Below, in pieces: positions 35,046 to 47,445 of a stretch of DNA of 64,000 nt. Source of the DNA: Macrostomum hystrix (lineage: Eukaryota > Platyhelminthes > Macrostomidae); contig CATNEN010000039.1 in NCBI GenBank assembly GCA_950097015.1, forward strand, positions 10,696,001 to 10,760,000. Reading direction: 5' to 3'. The notes beneath the pieces were generated by a model. The model was not told the origin of the DNA. It made no database searches and worked only from the letters and a program-made list of their open reading frames with translations. Within the stretch, counting starts at the first letter, position 1; every line of letters starts with the position of its first letter. The translations under genes were made by a program, and so were the position numbers.

Positions 35046-35699
35046 TGGCATCTACAGAGGCCTACTGAACTTTTCGAGGTTGCTTGATTAATGGTTTCCA
35101 ATCTGACGGTTTCCAATTCGCCGGTTTCCATTGTGACGATGGCTGATTCCATTGTGATGATGGTTTCGATTGTGAGATAATACTCGTACATTGTATAAGT
35201 GCTAGTGAATTATATCCTAAATCTACTCATTATTAAGTAATTTTAGCTACCTTTTAGTGAAACAATGTTTTTTATTTGCGTAAAAAATATGTTTTACTGT
35301 TTATTAGTGGCATTCTTTGCAAATGTTGTTTGTGGTCGATGAGAAAAATTCAAGTACCTAACTTCAAATGCATCATAAATCATTGCTGTTGTGATTTTAT
35401 CGAAGGTAAAAAACTAAAAAGACACGGGAGAGAGACAGCTAAAACTATTGAACGCTAAATTTGATTTTCTTTAATCATTTACATTGTTACTCTTATCATT
35501 AAGCACTAATCACTTTACTTAAATGGTGCCTCTGTTACCTTCAGCTATAAGAATGGTAACTATATCAGCTGGCATTGAAATTTAGGTGGTTAGTGGCGCC
35601 TTCCTGAGTCCACGGACTGTGCACAGCCTTTAAGCACTTTGAGCACAGTACATATAAGGTCCTAACTGGGCTCAGTGCAGTTTATATCTTCTCTACTTT

Positions 35700-36065
35700 A
35701 GGGGGTCGGTGGCAGAGCGGTCGCGCTCGCCTCTTGTGCCAAAGTCCCTAAGTTCGATTCCGCGGCGAGGCGCGGATCTGGGGCACAGGCGCGGAGAGAA
35801 GGCTTGGGGACTTGTCGTGCAATTGACGCCCTTGAGGGCCAATCTCCAGGCACAGGAAAGTGTACACTGCCTGACGATGAGCAAGCCAGGGCAGATGTAC
35901 ACACCTGTGTGAGCGTGTACCTGCGTACAGTATCTGTGTGCGTGTGTGCTCAGGAGTCAGCGAAATGGGCAGAATTGCCTCCTAGCTGGCTGCGGGTCTA
36001 GTGTCACCAAATGAGGTGCTACCGAATGATTGCCCGCAGCCCTCCTGCAATTATTATTCTTATTT
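35700..36065 (+). repeat. tRNA-derived SINE
   Basis: The head reads gggggtcggtggcagagcgg (A box tggcagagcgg), followed about 40 bp later by agttcgattccgcgg (B box). The body contains tgacgatgagcaagccaggg and ends in a tattattcttattt-like tail near 36065. It lies 650 bp after the channel stop codon. Confidence 0.7.
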
Positions 36066-37098
36066 CTCCACTCTATAGGTAAGCTAAACTAATAATTCTG
36101 CCACGTCACTGCTGACTTTTGAATAAACCAAGCTTTGAAATTAGTGCAATAAAATATGTGCAGTTCATCAACAATACTCCAATGTAATGAATAATTAATT
36201 ACAATCTATGTATATATATATATAAGCCAAGCTAACAGGACATTGCGGCTGGACTATGCCGGACACTAGTACACACACTGAAGACAGGCGAATGGAACAA
36301 GGCTTCACTGCCTCCTCATCTTGGGAGCAATCTGAGTACACACAGGCTTGAAGCAGCCAACCAGCCCTTGAGTCCGTTTTCACCAGTCCATTCACGCCAA
36401 TCAGTTGCCATCTCATTTTCCCCCTGAAAATGAAATAGTTTAACAGTCAGCGCGCTTGTTTTGCCTCCGCTTACCAAGCCTCTCGTGAGGCCTTCACAAC
36501 CCTGCCTTCTCGGCTGAACTATAGAAGTGCTCACCTCCGTCTCCCTTGGTTACGGAACGGATTGATGCGTAAGAAGCCACGGGCGGAGGATGAGAACAGC
36601 TGGGAAACTTGGGTTGGCTGGCCAGAGAAGAGAAAATAGACAGGTGAAATAGAAAGGACAGAGCGGAGCTGAGGCATCGCCCAAACTCTGCCGCGCTGTA
36701 CATGTGGTGAGCCGCTCCGACCTAAGCTTTTCTCTTCTCTATTCTACGGGACAGAACTGTGCTCAGGCAGCACTGAAGCCTCTCTCCTCATCCCCCGTCG
36801 TCACCAGGCCCAAGAGGAGATAGCTCAGCGCACTCTTCCCTCATAGCCTCTGCTCCCTCATTTCGCTCTCTCTCTTCCCCTCTATTTTGGCCGCATTGTG
36901 CTGACGCGTACTTCAGCTGCTGCTTCCGTGTTTTTTTAATTAAGAGCAAACCCCACCCAAAAATTTGCCTATTTCACTTTAGCACCCCGCTAAGACGCTC
37001 CAACCCCGTCCGATCTTCGCTGCATAATTTACTTGACCCACTACACAGTTTTGGGGGTTTTATTGCTAGTCCCTATATACTAAATCTCGGCTCTCAAA
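36066..37098. other. Upstream region of the intermediate filament gene
   Basis: No gene recognised. The last 300 bp are rich in C and T. A ctatata word at 37072 is too close to the ATG for a usual TATA box with a normal 5' UTR, so I do not call a promoter. Confidence 0.5.
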
Positions 37099-40000
37099 AT
37101 GCAAAAGTCTATGGACGAGGATGACAGTGAATATCAAAGCCGGCAGGGCTACACCAAGAGCCGAGTGATTGAACACTCAGGTATGCAGCAGGTGGCCTCA
37201 AACTACTCAGCCATCGCTGAGCCGAGAAATCCCAGTCTAAGCCGCAGCCAGCCCAGCCTGCACGTCGCCGGCCGCTCCTCAACCGCCACAATGTCCGTGT
37301 CGCGCAGCAGTCACCAGCGCAGCCGGCGTGGCTCCCTGGAAGCCGATATTCCCGACATTCGCCAGGTGGTTGAGACCCGCAGTCGCAGCAAGAAGGAGAT
37401 GCAGGGTCTCAACGAGCGCCTGGCCGGATTCATTGAGAAGGTTTTTGTTAAAAAAAATTGAATTCATTGAAGGTACAAATTTAGAATTTGATCGTGAGTC
37501 CGAATTTAAGAGAAGGGGAAGTTCCGTGCCTTTAAACTTGAATTCAACCAGCTGCAAAATTTTTTTCAGTTCTTGTAATCCTGTTGATTTGATTTTAGAC
37601 AGGAAAGCAGATATTTAACTAGATAAAAAAAATCAAAAGTGAATATGCAATTACAAAGTATTTTTTCTCTGGTATTTTTAGTAATTGCATAGCTTTATAT
37701 TATATTATATTATATTATATTGCATATCTGCATAGCTTACATTAGTCTGATCTTAAAATGTTCGAAAATTGCAAAAAAATCTACAGAGAAAACTGAACCT
37801 TTAAATGACGTCACGCACAGACTCGCTACCTGCAAGCGCAGAACAAAAAACTGCGCGATGAACTGGACTATCTGAAGGCTCGCTGGGGCAAAGAGACCGA
37901 GAAGATTCGACAGGCCTACGAGACCGAGCTGGCCCAGATGCGTCGCTTACTGGACGGCGCCGAGAGGCTGAAGGGAGACAAAGAGGCCAAGCTGGTCTCG
38001 GTGGATGCGCAGCTGCGAGATTTGCGAGATCTGTGAGCTCACTTTGTTTGAGATTAAGACGAGATTTTATAATTTCTAAAAATAGATCATGACGTCACTG
38101 GGCGGTGTTCCAAAAATAGATCATGACGTCACTGGGCAGCGTTCCAAAAATAGATCATGATATCACCAGGCAGCGTTCAAAATAGATCATGAAACCACTG
38201 AAGAGCGTTGAAAAATTAATTGCAGTTCCATTTAAGCCATGACAGTTTTTTCACACAGAAGTCTTAAAATTCCACCCGCACTATTACAGCTACAACAACC
38301 TGAACAGCCAGTTCGAGCAATGCGGCGAGAAGATGGACCGCATGCAGCACGAGCTGGCCGATCGGGACGGCGAAATTTCGCTGCTCCGTCGGCGTCAGGG
38401 ACAGCTGGAGGACGAGAAGGTGCGCGTCAAGCAGGTGATGCTGAAGATGAAGGACGACCTTGCCAGGATGCACACCGACTTGGAGTCGGAGACGGCCGGC
38501 CGGATTGGGGCCCAAACTGAAAACCAGACGCTGCGAGAGGAGCTGCTGTTCCTGAAGCAGATTCACGAGCAGGTGCGAGACTTTTCTCTTGCTTAAACTC
38601 CAACACGAAATAACTGAACTAGATTTAAGACTCGATGACTCCAGATCCTCCTTAGACTGATGTTTTCGAGAAGATGCAGTAAATCAGAAGAGCTTTAAGG
38701 AGACTTGTAGCCCAATGGTAATAGCTTCGGTCAGAGTTTAGGGCTTCCGATCGAAAGGTCAGGACCAAATGGAAGCACTGCGTGTTATTCAGCAAGACAC
38801 TGAAGACCCTTGCGCTGCAGTTCTCCCAGCTGTAAAATCTATCCATATTAGCGGTTAAAAACACTAAAATTATCTTAGGAAATCAACGAGCTGAAGGCGC
38901 TGATCAAGGTCAACGGCGATGACAGTCGAGAATACTGGAAATCCGAGCTTAGCCAGGCGATACACGAGATTCAGAAAGAGTACGACGACAAGATTGACGG
39001 AGTGCGAATCGAGCTCGAGGCCATCTATATGACCAAGGTTTGGCCAGTTGATTATCTCCTCCGTGTTTAACAAATATTAACCGCTCACCGTACAATGGTA
39101 GATGGCTCGTTAAGCTGACCCTAGCCAAGGACTCCACACCAACAAGCATCATTCATCCGATTTTCCATTGAAACAGTTGCGCGAGATGGCCAAGAACCAG
39201 GCTCACGGCTCTAGCGAGACAACCTACCTCAAGGAGGAGAACAAGAAGCTGAAGGACAGCATCGCCGATCTAAGGAATCGGATTGCCGAACTGCAAGCCA
39301 GGGTAAAGTGAACATTTAATCATCTCAACTGACTTAGCTGACTCAGCTGATATATCTCTCCGGCTAAATTGTAAACTGAAAGACGATTGCAACTGTGGAG
39401 AGATGAGACACGGGAGAGATGAGACACGGGAGAGATGAGACACGGGAGAGATGAGACACGGGAGAGATGAGACACGGGAGAGATGAGACACGGGAGAGAT
39501 GAGACACGGGAGAGATGAGACACGGGAGAGATGAGACACGGGAGAGATGAGACACGGGAGAGATGAGACACGGGAGAGATGAGACACGGGAGAGATGAGA
39601 CACGGGAGAGATGAGACACGGGAGAGATGAGACACGGGAGAGATGAGACACGGGAGAGATGAGACACGGGAGAGATGAGACACGGGAGAGATGAGACACG
39701 GGAGAGATGAGACACGGGAGAGATGAGACACGGGAGAGATGAGACACGGGAGAGATGAGACACGGGAGAGATGAGACACGGGAGAGATGAGACACGGGAG
39801 AGATGAGACACGGGAGAGATGAGACACGGGAGAGATGAGACACGGGAGAGATGAGACACGGGAGAGATGAGACACGGGAGAGATGAGACACGGGAGAGAT
39901 GAGAAATGTGAGGCGACTGTCACAAAATAATACGTCAGTGCTTACAGACTCATAGCAAATATAATTCGTTGTAAGTGAATTTTTATTTAATAGCTCGTAC

Positions 40001-43000
40001 GTAATTTTTTTCTTCATTCGTATAGACCGTCTAACCAAGACTAGATCCAAGTAACATTTCGTAGTTTAATTGGACAACAAAGAAAACGACCCAGACTGAA
40101 ATTCAGAAAATCGAATTCCTCAGGCTTCAAAAGAACTCAAGGAAATAAGAAATCCGTCTGTTGTTTATGATTTAGGGAAATAAAAAGGGCTACACAAAAT
40201 CGAAGGAGCTTAAAAAATAAAATCCTTCCAGACATCCTCAGATCAGTCTTAGAGCATTCACAACGCTCTTGAATCTCATTGTTATAGCTAAAGTCGTTTC
40301 AATCGTTACCTACACACAGAATGACCAACTGGAGCGACAAATCGAGGACGTCCGCCGAGACGCGGAATCGGAGCGACGACGCTACGAGGAGGAGCTGGAC
40401 CAGATGGACGCGCAGCGGCGCGCAGTCGAGGAAGACTTGCGTCGCGTGCTTCAGGAGCTGCAGGGCCTACTAGACGCCAAGATGAGCCTGGAGCTGGAGA
40501 TCGCCGCCTACAGGAAGCTGCTGGACGCTGAGGGCACCAGCCACGATATCAGTCGGGAGGGCAGCTACCGCAGTCAGGAGAAGCCCACAGTGGTGATGGA
40601 GCAGCGGGTGGAGCGTCGGACCGAAGTTCACAGCAGTGAGTTTTTCATTCCGACCAATGAAGGAGTAGCTAGTCATCTAGGCCCTCAGTCAATTTTTCTC
40701 ATCGCTGCATCACACACCTTCTCATCGCTGCATCACACTCCTTCTCAACGCTGCATCACACACCTTCTCACCGCTGCATCACACTCCTTCTCACTGCTGC
40801 ATCACACTCCTTCTCACCGCTGCATCACACTCCTTCTCACTGCTGCATCACGCTCTTTCTCAACGCTGCATCACACTCCTTCTCACCGCTGCATCACACT
40901 CCTTCTCACCGCTGCATCACACTCCTTCTCACAACTGCATCACACTCCTTCTCACCGCTGCATCACACTCCTTCTCACCGCTGCATCACACTCCTTCTCA
41001 CCGCTGCATCACACACCTTCTCACCGCTGCATCACACTCCTTCTCACCGCTGCATCACACTCCTTCTCACTGCTGCATCACACTCCTTCTCACTGCTGCA
41101 TCACGCTCTTTCTCAACGCTGCATCACACTCCTTCTCACCGCTGCATCACACACCTTCTCACCGCTGCATCACACACCTTCTCACCGCTGCATCACACAC
41201 CTTCTCACCGCTGCATTACACTCCTTCTCATCGCTGCATCACACTCCTTCTCACTGCTGCATCACACTCCTTCTCACTGCTGCATCACACTCCTTCTCAC
41301 TGCTGCATCACGCTCTTTCTCAACGCTGCATCACACTCCTTCTCACCGCTGCATCACACACCTCACCGCTGCATCACACACCTTCTCACCGCTGCATCAC
41401 ACTCCTTCTCATCGCTGCATCACACTCCTTCTCACTGCTGCATCACACACCTCACCGCTGCATCACACACCTTCTCACCGCTGCATCACACTCCTTCTCA
41501 TCGCTGCATCACACTCCTTCTCACTGCTGCATCACGCTCTTTCTCAACGCTGCATCACACTCCTTCTCACCGCTGCATCACACACCTTCTCACCGCTGCA
41601 TCACACACCTTCTCACCGCTGCATCACACTCCTTCTCATCGCTGCATCACACTCCTTCTCACTGCTGCATCACACACCTCACCGCTGCATCACACACCTT
41701 CTCACCGCTGCATCACACTCCTTCTCATCGCTGCATCACACTCCTTCTCACTGCTGCATCACGCTCTTTCTCAACGCTGCATCACACTCCTTCTCACCGC
41801 TGCATCACACACCTTCTCACCGCTGCATCACACACCTTCTCACCGCTGCATCACACTCCCTCTCATCGCTGCATCACACTCCTTCTCACTGCTGCATCAC
41901 GCTCTTTCTCAACGCTGCATCACACTCCTTCTCATCGCTGCATCACACACCTTCTCACCGCTGCATCACACTCCTTCTCACCGCTGCATCACACACCTTC
42001 TCACCACTGCATCACACACCTTCTCACCGCTGCATCACACACCTTCTCACTGCTGCATCACACACCTTCTCACCGCTGCATCACACTCCTTCTCACCGCT
42101 GCATCACACTCCTTCTCACCGCTGCATCACACTCCTTCTCACAACTGCATCACACTCCTTCTCACCGCTGCATCACACTCCTTCTCACCGCTGCATCACA
42201 CTCCTTCTCACCGCTGCATCACACACCTTCTCACCGCTGCATCACACTCCTTCTCACCGCTGCATCACACTCCTTCTCACTGCTGCATCACGCTCTTTCT
42301 CAACGCTGCATCACACTCCTTCTCACCGCTGCATCACACACCTTCTCACCGCTGCATCACACACCTTCTCACCGCTGCATCACACACCTTCTCACCGCTG
42401 CATCACACTCCTTCTCATCGCTGCATCACACTCCTTCTCACTGCTGCATCACACTCCTTCTCACTGCTGCATCACACTCCTTCTCACTGCTGCATCACGC
42501 TCTTTCTCAACGCTGCATCACACTCCTTCTCACCGCTGCATCACACACCTCACCGCTGCATCACACACCTTCTCACCGCTGCATCACACTCCTTCTCATC
42601 GCTGCATCACACTCCTTCTCACTGCTGCATCACACACCTCACCGCTGCATCACACACCTTCTCACCGCTGCATCACACTCCTTCTCATCGCTGCATCACA
42701 CTCCTTCTCACTGCTGCATCACGCTCTTTCTCAACGCTGCATCACACTCCTTCTCACCGCTGCATCACACTCCTTCTCACCGCTGCATCACACACCTTCT
42801 CACCGCTGCATCACACTCCTTCTCATCGCTGCATCACACTCCTTCTCACTGCTGCATCACACTCCTTCTCACTGCTGCATCACACTCCTTCTCAACGCTG
42901 CATCACGCTCTTTCTCACCGCTGCATCACACTCCTTCCCACCGCTGCATCACTCAGGAAGCCATCATCACAGCGGGCACACGGGCCCAGGTGTGCAGTCC

Positions 43001-43207
43001 AGCAGTCGGACCGTCACCTACAGCAGCACCACCGGTGCCGGTGGGAGTTCCGCCACCTACGAGGCGCGGCCAGTGCAAACGGCGGAGCCTGTGCCGCCGC
43101 CGCCGCCTTCGCAGCCAAGGTCGAGGGCTGCACCAGCCGCCGGCTTGTCTGGTAGCGGCGGTGGTGGCAGCGGCGGCATTTTGAGGCAGCACACTGGAAA
43201 CGCTTGA
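37099..43207 (+). CDS. Cytoplasmic intermediate filament protein with lamin-length rod
   Basis: Seven exons: 37099-37440, 37821-38032, 38290-38572, 38879-39037, 39177-39302, 40320-40635, 42957-43207; the sum of 1689 nt gives 562 residues. A Ser/Arg-rich head of about 95 residues is followed by the helix-initiation motif KKEMQGLNERLAGFIEK. The coiled-coil rod ends with the helix-termination motif LELEIAAYRKLLDAEGT near residue 445. The rod is therefore about 350 residues, the length of lamins and protostome filaments, not the ~310 of chordate cytoplasmic ones, so coil 1B probably carries the extra 42 residues. The tail of about 118 residues is Ser/Gly/Pro-rich (YSSTTGAGGSS, PPPPPSQP, GSGGGGSGG). 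It has no lamin Ig-fold, nuclear localisation signal or CaaX box, so it should be cytoplasmic, forming epithelial or other cell filaments. Introns 2, 5 and 6 hold tandem arrays. Confidence 0.92.
37806..38131. promoter_or_regulatory. Three CRE-like TGACGTCA octamers
   Basis: Perfect TGACGTCA occurs at 37806-37813 (seven bases before an exon), 38090-38097 and 38124-38131. The last two sit in a ~34-bp tandem repeat (aaaatagatcatgacgtcac) of intron 2, which has two more, degenerate units. The octamer is the known CREB/ATF site; activity here is inference. Confidence 0.35.
38075..38205. repeat. ~34-bp tandem repeat in filament intron 2
   Basis: Four units beginning aaaaatagatcatga and ending ggcagcgttcc, decaying from left to right. 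Confidence 0.85.
38695..38860 (+). repeat. tRNA-derived SINE with Deu-like central domain
   Basis: In filament intron 3, gtagcccaatggtaatagc fits an A box and cttccgatcgaaaggtcagg a degraded B box. About 40 bp later, cagcaagacactgaagaccc and cagttctcccagctgtaaaa resemble the conserved central domain known from Deu-type SINEs (…caagacactt…cccagctgtaaaat). Confidence 0.6.
39402..39903. repeat. 16-bp minisatellite in filament intron 5
   Basis: About 31 almost perfect copies of gagagatgagacacgg. Its reverse complement is the unit of the array inside the hAT-like element at 54808-55415. Homogeneity suggests recent expansion. Confidence 0.95.
40690..42950. repeat. 23-bp minisatellite in filament intron 6
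   Basis: About 98 copies of ctgcatcacactccttctcaccg-type units (23 bp), with some 20-bp units. The array fills the intron to within a few bases of the acceptor at 42956, so its last copies supply the pyrimidine tract. All frames on the + strand lack stops, which merges exon 6 into a spurious 971-codon frame. Confidence 0.95.
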
Positions 43208-43639
43208 GCTTGCGAAAGCTACAGAATGTTTCCGTGCAAACTGAAGTGTGCTTAAAAATGTAGGAAACTAACCACGTGTGGTTTTGTGTTATTTCTAAAG
43301 CCGCGTCATACTACTTGTAGTAATTCGACTCCGATTGGCTCTGAGAAAAAGATCTCAGTTTTTATAGTTGCTAATCAACACAACAGTTTACTGTACCATT
43401 TCATTGGCAAAAACGCACACAACACAACGCACACAACACACTTAGTAGTACCTCATATTTCCATTTACTTATCTGTCCATTGGTGTCCTATCTGACAAAT
43501 TTGTGTCTTATCTGACAGATGGGCGTTCTACCTGACAGATAGGCGTGGTTATCTAACTGATAAGTATCCTTAGAAACGCTGTCTTACTATTTAGCTATAA
43601 TTTTTATCCCATGTTTATCTTAGCCACACACTAAAAACT

Positions 43640-44035
43640 GGAAGGACATTAGGAATTCCCGTCCCTTATGTACATCTAGGGCAGAGAGGACGAGCAAGAC
43701 CGATAAAAATTTCCGTCCCTAATGTAGATCTAGGGCAGAGAGGACGAGCAAGACCGATAAAAATTTCCGTCCCTAATGTACATCTAGGGCAGAGAGGACG
43801 AGCAAGACCGATAAAAATTTCCGTCCCTATTAATGTACATCTAGGGCAGAGAGGACGAGCAAGACCGATAAAAGTTCCAGTCCCTAATGTACATCTAGGG
43901 CAGAGAGGACGAGCAAGACCGATAAAAGTTCCAGTCCCTAATGTACATCTAGGTCAGAGGGGATGAAAAAGACGGATAAAAACCCCCGTTCCTAATGTAC
44001 ATCTCGAGCAGAGGGGACGAAAAACAAAAAGATAA
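43640..44035. repeat. ~52-bp tandem repeat, locus A
   Basis: About seven units containing aatgtacatctagggcagag and gacgagcaagaccgataaaa. The same unit in the same orientation occurs at 47880-48105. Confidence 0.9.
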
Positions 44036-44864
44036 GTGTCTTAACGGATAAGTGTCCTTGGAGACGCTGTCTTACTATTTAACTATAGTTTGTATCACAT
44101 TTTTATCTTAACCACACGCTAAAAACTGTGCTGAGCACACATTTATAATTGACTGATGTATATTTTTTCTCGATATTTTTATCATTTGTACGCCCATTTT
44201 TTAGTAAAATAACAAACGCAACTAGTTTTATTATTTTCAACGGCTCATTTTCTTATAATAGCTTGTAATTATTTATGTGCAACCTTTTTTGTTTAGATCA
44301 AAAAATTGACGACAAAAAGCGCCTAATGTACAGAAAGTGATACAAATATTTTGTTTCGTAGAAATTTTAAATCATAAGAGTAAAAATATTCTAGTCACAA
44401 ATATTTTGTACTCCAATGATTCTAGCTTTAGTTTTTTCTTAGATTTTTTTACAAAAACAGCTCTTGATTATCTGCTTTTCTATTAAACCACTCTTGAAAC
44501 TATCGCTCGTTGTTGTCAATGTCAATGGTTGACGTCAATTTAAGCTTTTTTGTTTTTATATATATATAACAAGCTACTTGATTTACTGCCCTTCTAAAAA
44601 TGCTTGATGCATTGAAACTCCGTCTAGTTTAAGTAGTTAAATAAAAAAATATTTCCCTCAGTTTATTAAAACAATTCCCATACTCGCATATTCACAATTT
44701 ACATATTTAAAATATTGTACATGTACTGAGGCACACTACTTAATAGACTCAGTAGTACATACGCGTATCAGCACTGAAATACATTCGCCAATAGAAGACT
44801 GAAAATGCTTTGACAAATGTAAGAGAAATTCCAGATGTTCTGATATCCCTGGCATATCTAATCC

Positions 44865-45175
44865 CAAATCCCGACACAAATAGTCCCAACACTATAATCC
44901 TAAATCCATGACTTTATAATTCCAAATCCCCAACACTATAATCCCAAATCCTCAACACAATAATCCTAAATCCCCAACACTATAATCCCAAATCCTTATC
45001 ACTATATCCCAAATTCCCGAACACTATAATCCCAAATCCCCAACACTATAATCCCAAATCCCCAACACTATAATCCCAAATCCTAACACTATAATCCCGA
45101 ATCCCCAACACTACAATCCCAAATCCCAACAATCGAATCCTAAATCCTCGACACTCTAGTCTCGAATCTCTGACT
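44865..45175. repeat. ~21-bp minisatellite AATCCCAAATCCCCAACACT
   Basis: About 14 units of aatcccaaatccccaacact plus ata, ending about 45 bp from the SNAPC3 stop codon. Confidence 0.9.
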
Positions 45176-45217
45176 CGGAACAAAGACACAATTATAGGAG
45201 GCAACAAAGACTAAAGT

Positions 45218-47002
45218 TCAAATGCACCAGGCGTGAAAAGGCACCCTTTTGCTGCCGTCAGCGTTAAGCAATGCAATCCTGGCGCAGTCGATACAGGCGC
45301 ACATTGTCTCGTCAAATAATTCGTCACAGTTGGCGATCAACAATTCGGCCCTAGCCGACATGCACAGTCGGCACTCGCGATAGGCGAAGCTCGCCGCCGT
45401 ATGGCCGCCGAGCTGTTTCGCCAGCGGCAAGCTGGGCGGGTCGGCGGGGTGACGCAGGCTGGCATCGGCGAACACCAGGCAGTGCTCGCAGCTGCCCGCG
45501 TGCTGGTAAAGGTAAATCTCACCTAGGCGCAGGGTCAGCGAACTGATTCTAGTGGTCTCCATGGCCTGGGCGGTCAGCGAATCGCCGAACACTTGCCTAG
45601 CCGACTTGTTCTCAGACAACCATTTCAACACGGCGGCGCTTAGTCGACGGTTCATCGGCAACCGGCAATCGTCGTAGAGGCCCAGGCCGATGAAGAACAT
45701 TGACGACGTGTACACTTCGCGACTGCGGGAACAGCGCTCAGACATGGCCTGGCGCGGGTTGTCCAACTGCAGCTGGAATGTGAATGTGGGTCGCCTGGTT
45801 ACCTGGACAATGGGTCAACTGGTGCCTGGACAATGGGTCAACAGGTGCCTGGACAATGGGTCAACAGGTGCCTGGACAATGGGTCAACAGCTAGTGCCTG
45901 GACAATGGGTCAACTCTTAACCTAGAATGATGAATGGGTCAACTTTTGACCAAGAATGATGAATGGGTCACCTATTGACCTAGAATGATGAATGGGTCAA
46001 CTATTGACCCAGAATAATGAATGGGTCAACTATTGACCTAGAATGATGAATGGGTCAACTATTGACCCGCAGAAATGGCCAAACAGTAAAAAACAGGCAA
46101 AAGAAAAACTAACAATATCCGAGACTTCTCCCACGATGACTTCGTCCTGGCGACAGCAGATCCGGTCTTTCAGATCAGCCAGGGTGTCGCTGCCACGGAG
46201 CATAATGATCTGGCTGCAGCGTAAGGTCTGCGAGACGGTCCGTTGAAAGCTGCGGCCTCCAATGTCGGGCAGTGGCGAGTAAACCTTCACCGTCACCAGC
46301 AGCTCGCCGTCGCCCGAAGGCCGAATCGCGTTGACTGGCTTCGGAGGCAGACTGGCCCGCCCCGCGGCGCAGAGCAGCTCGATTGCGGGCAGCCGCTCGG
46401 CAGTCAGCTGGGTCAGCAGGCTGGAGCGCAGGCTGAGAGGTTCGGCAAAGTCGGCGGCAGTCGAGTTCGACTGACCGACAACGCGGTGGCAGGCGGAGTG
46501 TCGCAGGTTGCGCAACGTAGCCAACGGCGACTGGGCGAATTCGCCGCGCAACGAAGCGGCTCCAACGAAGTTAAGCAGAGTTGCTAGGGGGAGGGAAAAC
46601 AGAAACGATTCTAAAGTGAATTTCTCCGCAGCGGATTCGAACCCAGGACCTACATCCCAAGCAGATTTTATTTCACCCACCTGATGGAGTCTGGTTTCCG
46701 CTGCCAGCGGCGTTGCTATCATCGCCGAACAGTTCGCGTCGAACCACAGTCGGGTCGCAGTCAGCCGCCACGGCAGCTGCGTCAACCTCGGGAAATTCGC
46801 GGCCCAGCTCGGCTAGCAGGCGGCGCTGGACGGCCGTCTCAGCGTCGGCGTCGCCGGAGGCAGCCGCATCGGCGACTGAGAAAGGCGAATCGTCGAAAGT
46901 CTCGGAGGCTACGTTCTGCATGGCCAGGAGCAGCTGGTGCAGGTTCAGCCAGTCCGAATGCGGATGCATCGTTGTCTCGTCGGCTCTCTGCTTGCTAGAC
47001 AT
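45218..47002 (-). CDS. SNAPC3: snRNA-activating protein complex subunit 3 (SNAP50)
   Basis: Three exons: 46681-47002, 46114-46583, 45218-45772, with phases 1 and 0, total 1347 nt, 448 residues (human protein about 411). The N-terminal exon is acidic and poorly conserved. The second has the family core VTVKVYSPL, QTLRCSQIIMLRGSDTLADL and KDRICCRQDEVIVGE. The third has SMFFIGLGLYDDCR, IYLYQHAGSCEHCLVFAD, the pair RECRLC and the cluster CACIDC, forming the Cys/His zinc-binding C-terminus seen in SNAP50. The protein is a DNA-contacting subunit of SNAPc, which binds the proximal sequence element of snRNA promoters for RNA polymerases II and III. Its partner SNAPC4 lies immediately upstream on the same strand. 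Intron 2 carries a tandem array. Confidence 0.88.
45800..46070. repeat. Tandem repeats in SNAPC3 intron 2
   Basis: Two related unit types: caatgggtcaacaggtgcct (about 23 bp) at 45815-45915 and a ~29-bp unit with atgaatgggtcaactattga at 45920-46065. The word ggacaatggg is shared with the 16-bp array of channel intron 3. Confidence 0.85.
46613..46675 (-). repeat. tRNA-like B-box fragment in SNAPC3 intron 1
   Basis: On the minus strand the intron contains ggtcctgggttcgaatccgc, a good B box, preceded by a weak stem-like region. No full tRNA can be folded, so it is probably a SINE remnant. Confidence 0.35.
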
Positions 47003-47049
47003 GCCTGCTTGGCGACTGATCTGATTGGCTGTTCTCTAGCTTTAGACTG

Positions 47050-47445
47050 GACAGATGGCTGCAACTGTTGTTTAGGGGTGAAACCCTTGAGGAAGGTTGT
47101 TGCTCAGGGGTAGAGCCCTGTGAAAGATGTTTCTCAGGGGTGAAGCCATTGTCGGAGGGTGTTGTTCAGGTGTGGAGCCTTGGGGAGGGCGTTGCTTAGG
47201 TGTGGAGCCCTTGTAGGAGGGTGTTGCTAATGGGGCTCAACGTTGGGGGGAAGGCGTGTCTCGGGGGTGGATCCCTTGTGGGAGGGTGCTGCTCAGGATT
47301 CGAGCCCTTGTGCGTGGGTGTCGCTCGGGGGTGGAGCCTCTGTGGGAAGGCATTGCTAAGGGGTGGAGCCCTTGTGGAAGGGTGTTGCTCGGGGGTGGAG
47401 CCCTTGTGGGTGGGTGTTGCTCAGGGGTGGAGCCCCTGAGAGAGA
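47050..47445. repeat. ~31-bp minisatellite upstream of SNAPC3
   Basis: About 12 units of ggtggagcccttgtgggagg followed by gtgttgctcag-type sequence, degenerating toward 47050. Confidence 0.9.

Larger units (their letters stand above)
43208..45217. other. Convergent intergenic region between filament and SNAPC3 genes
   Basis: No gene. It includes two tandem arrays (43640-44035 and 44865-45175) separated by AT-rich unique DNA. The filament gene lacks a canonical AATAAA close to its stop. Confidence 0.6.

Noticed and set aside
35700-35770. Possible tRNA gene
   Set aside because: Good A and B boxes but no closing acceptor stem, and a SINE body follows.
39270-40050. 180-228-residue frames of repeated SHLSRVSSLPCLI-type peptide
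   Set aside because: Opposite strand of the 16-bp array in filament intron 5.
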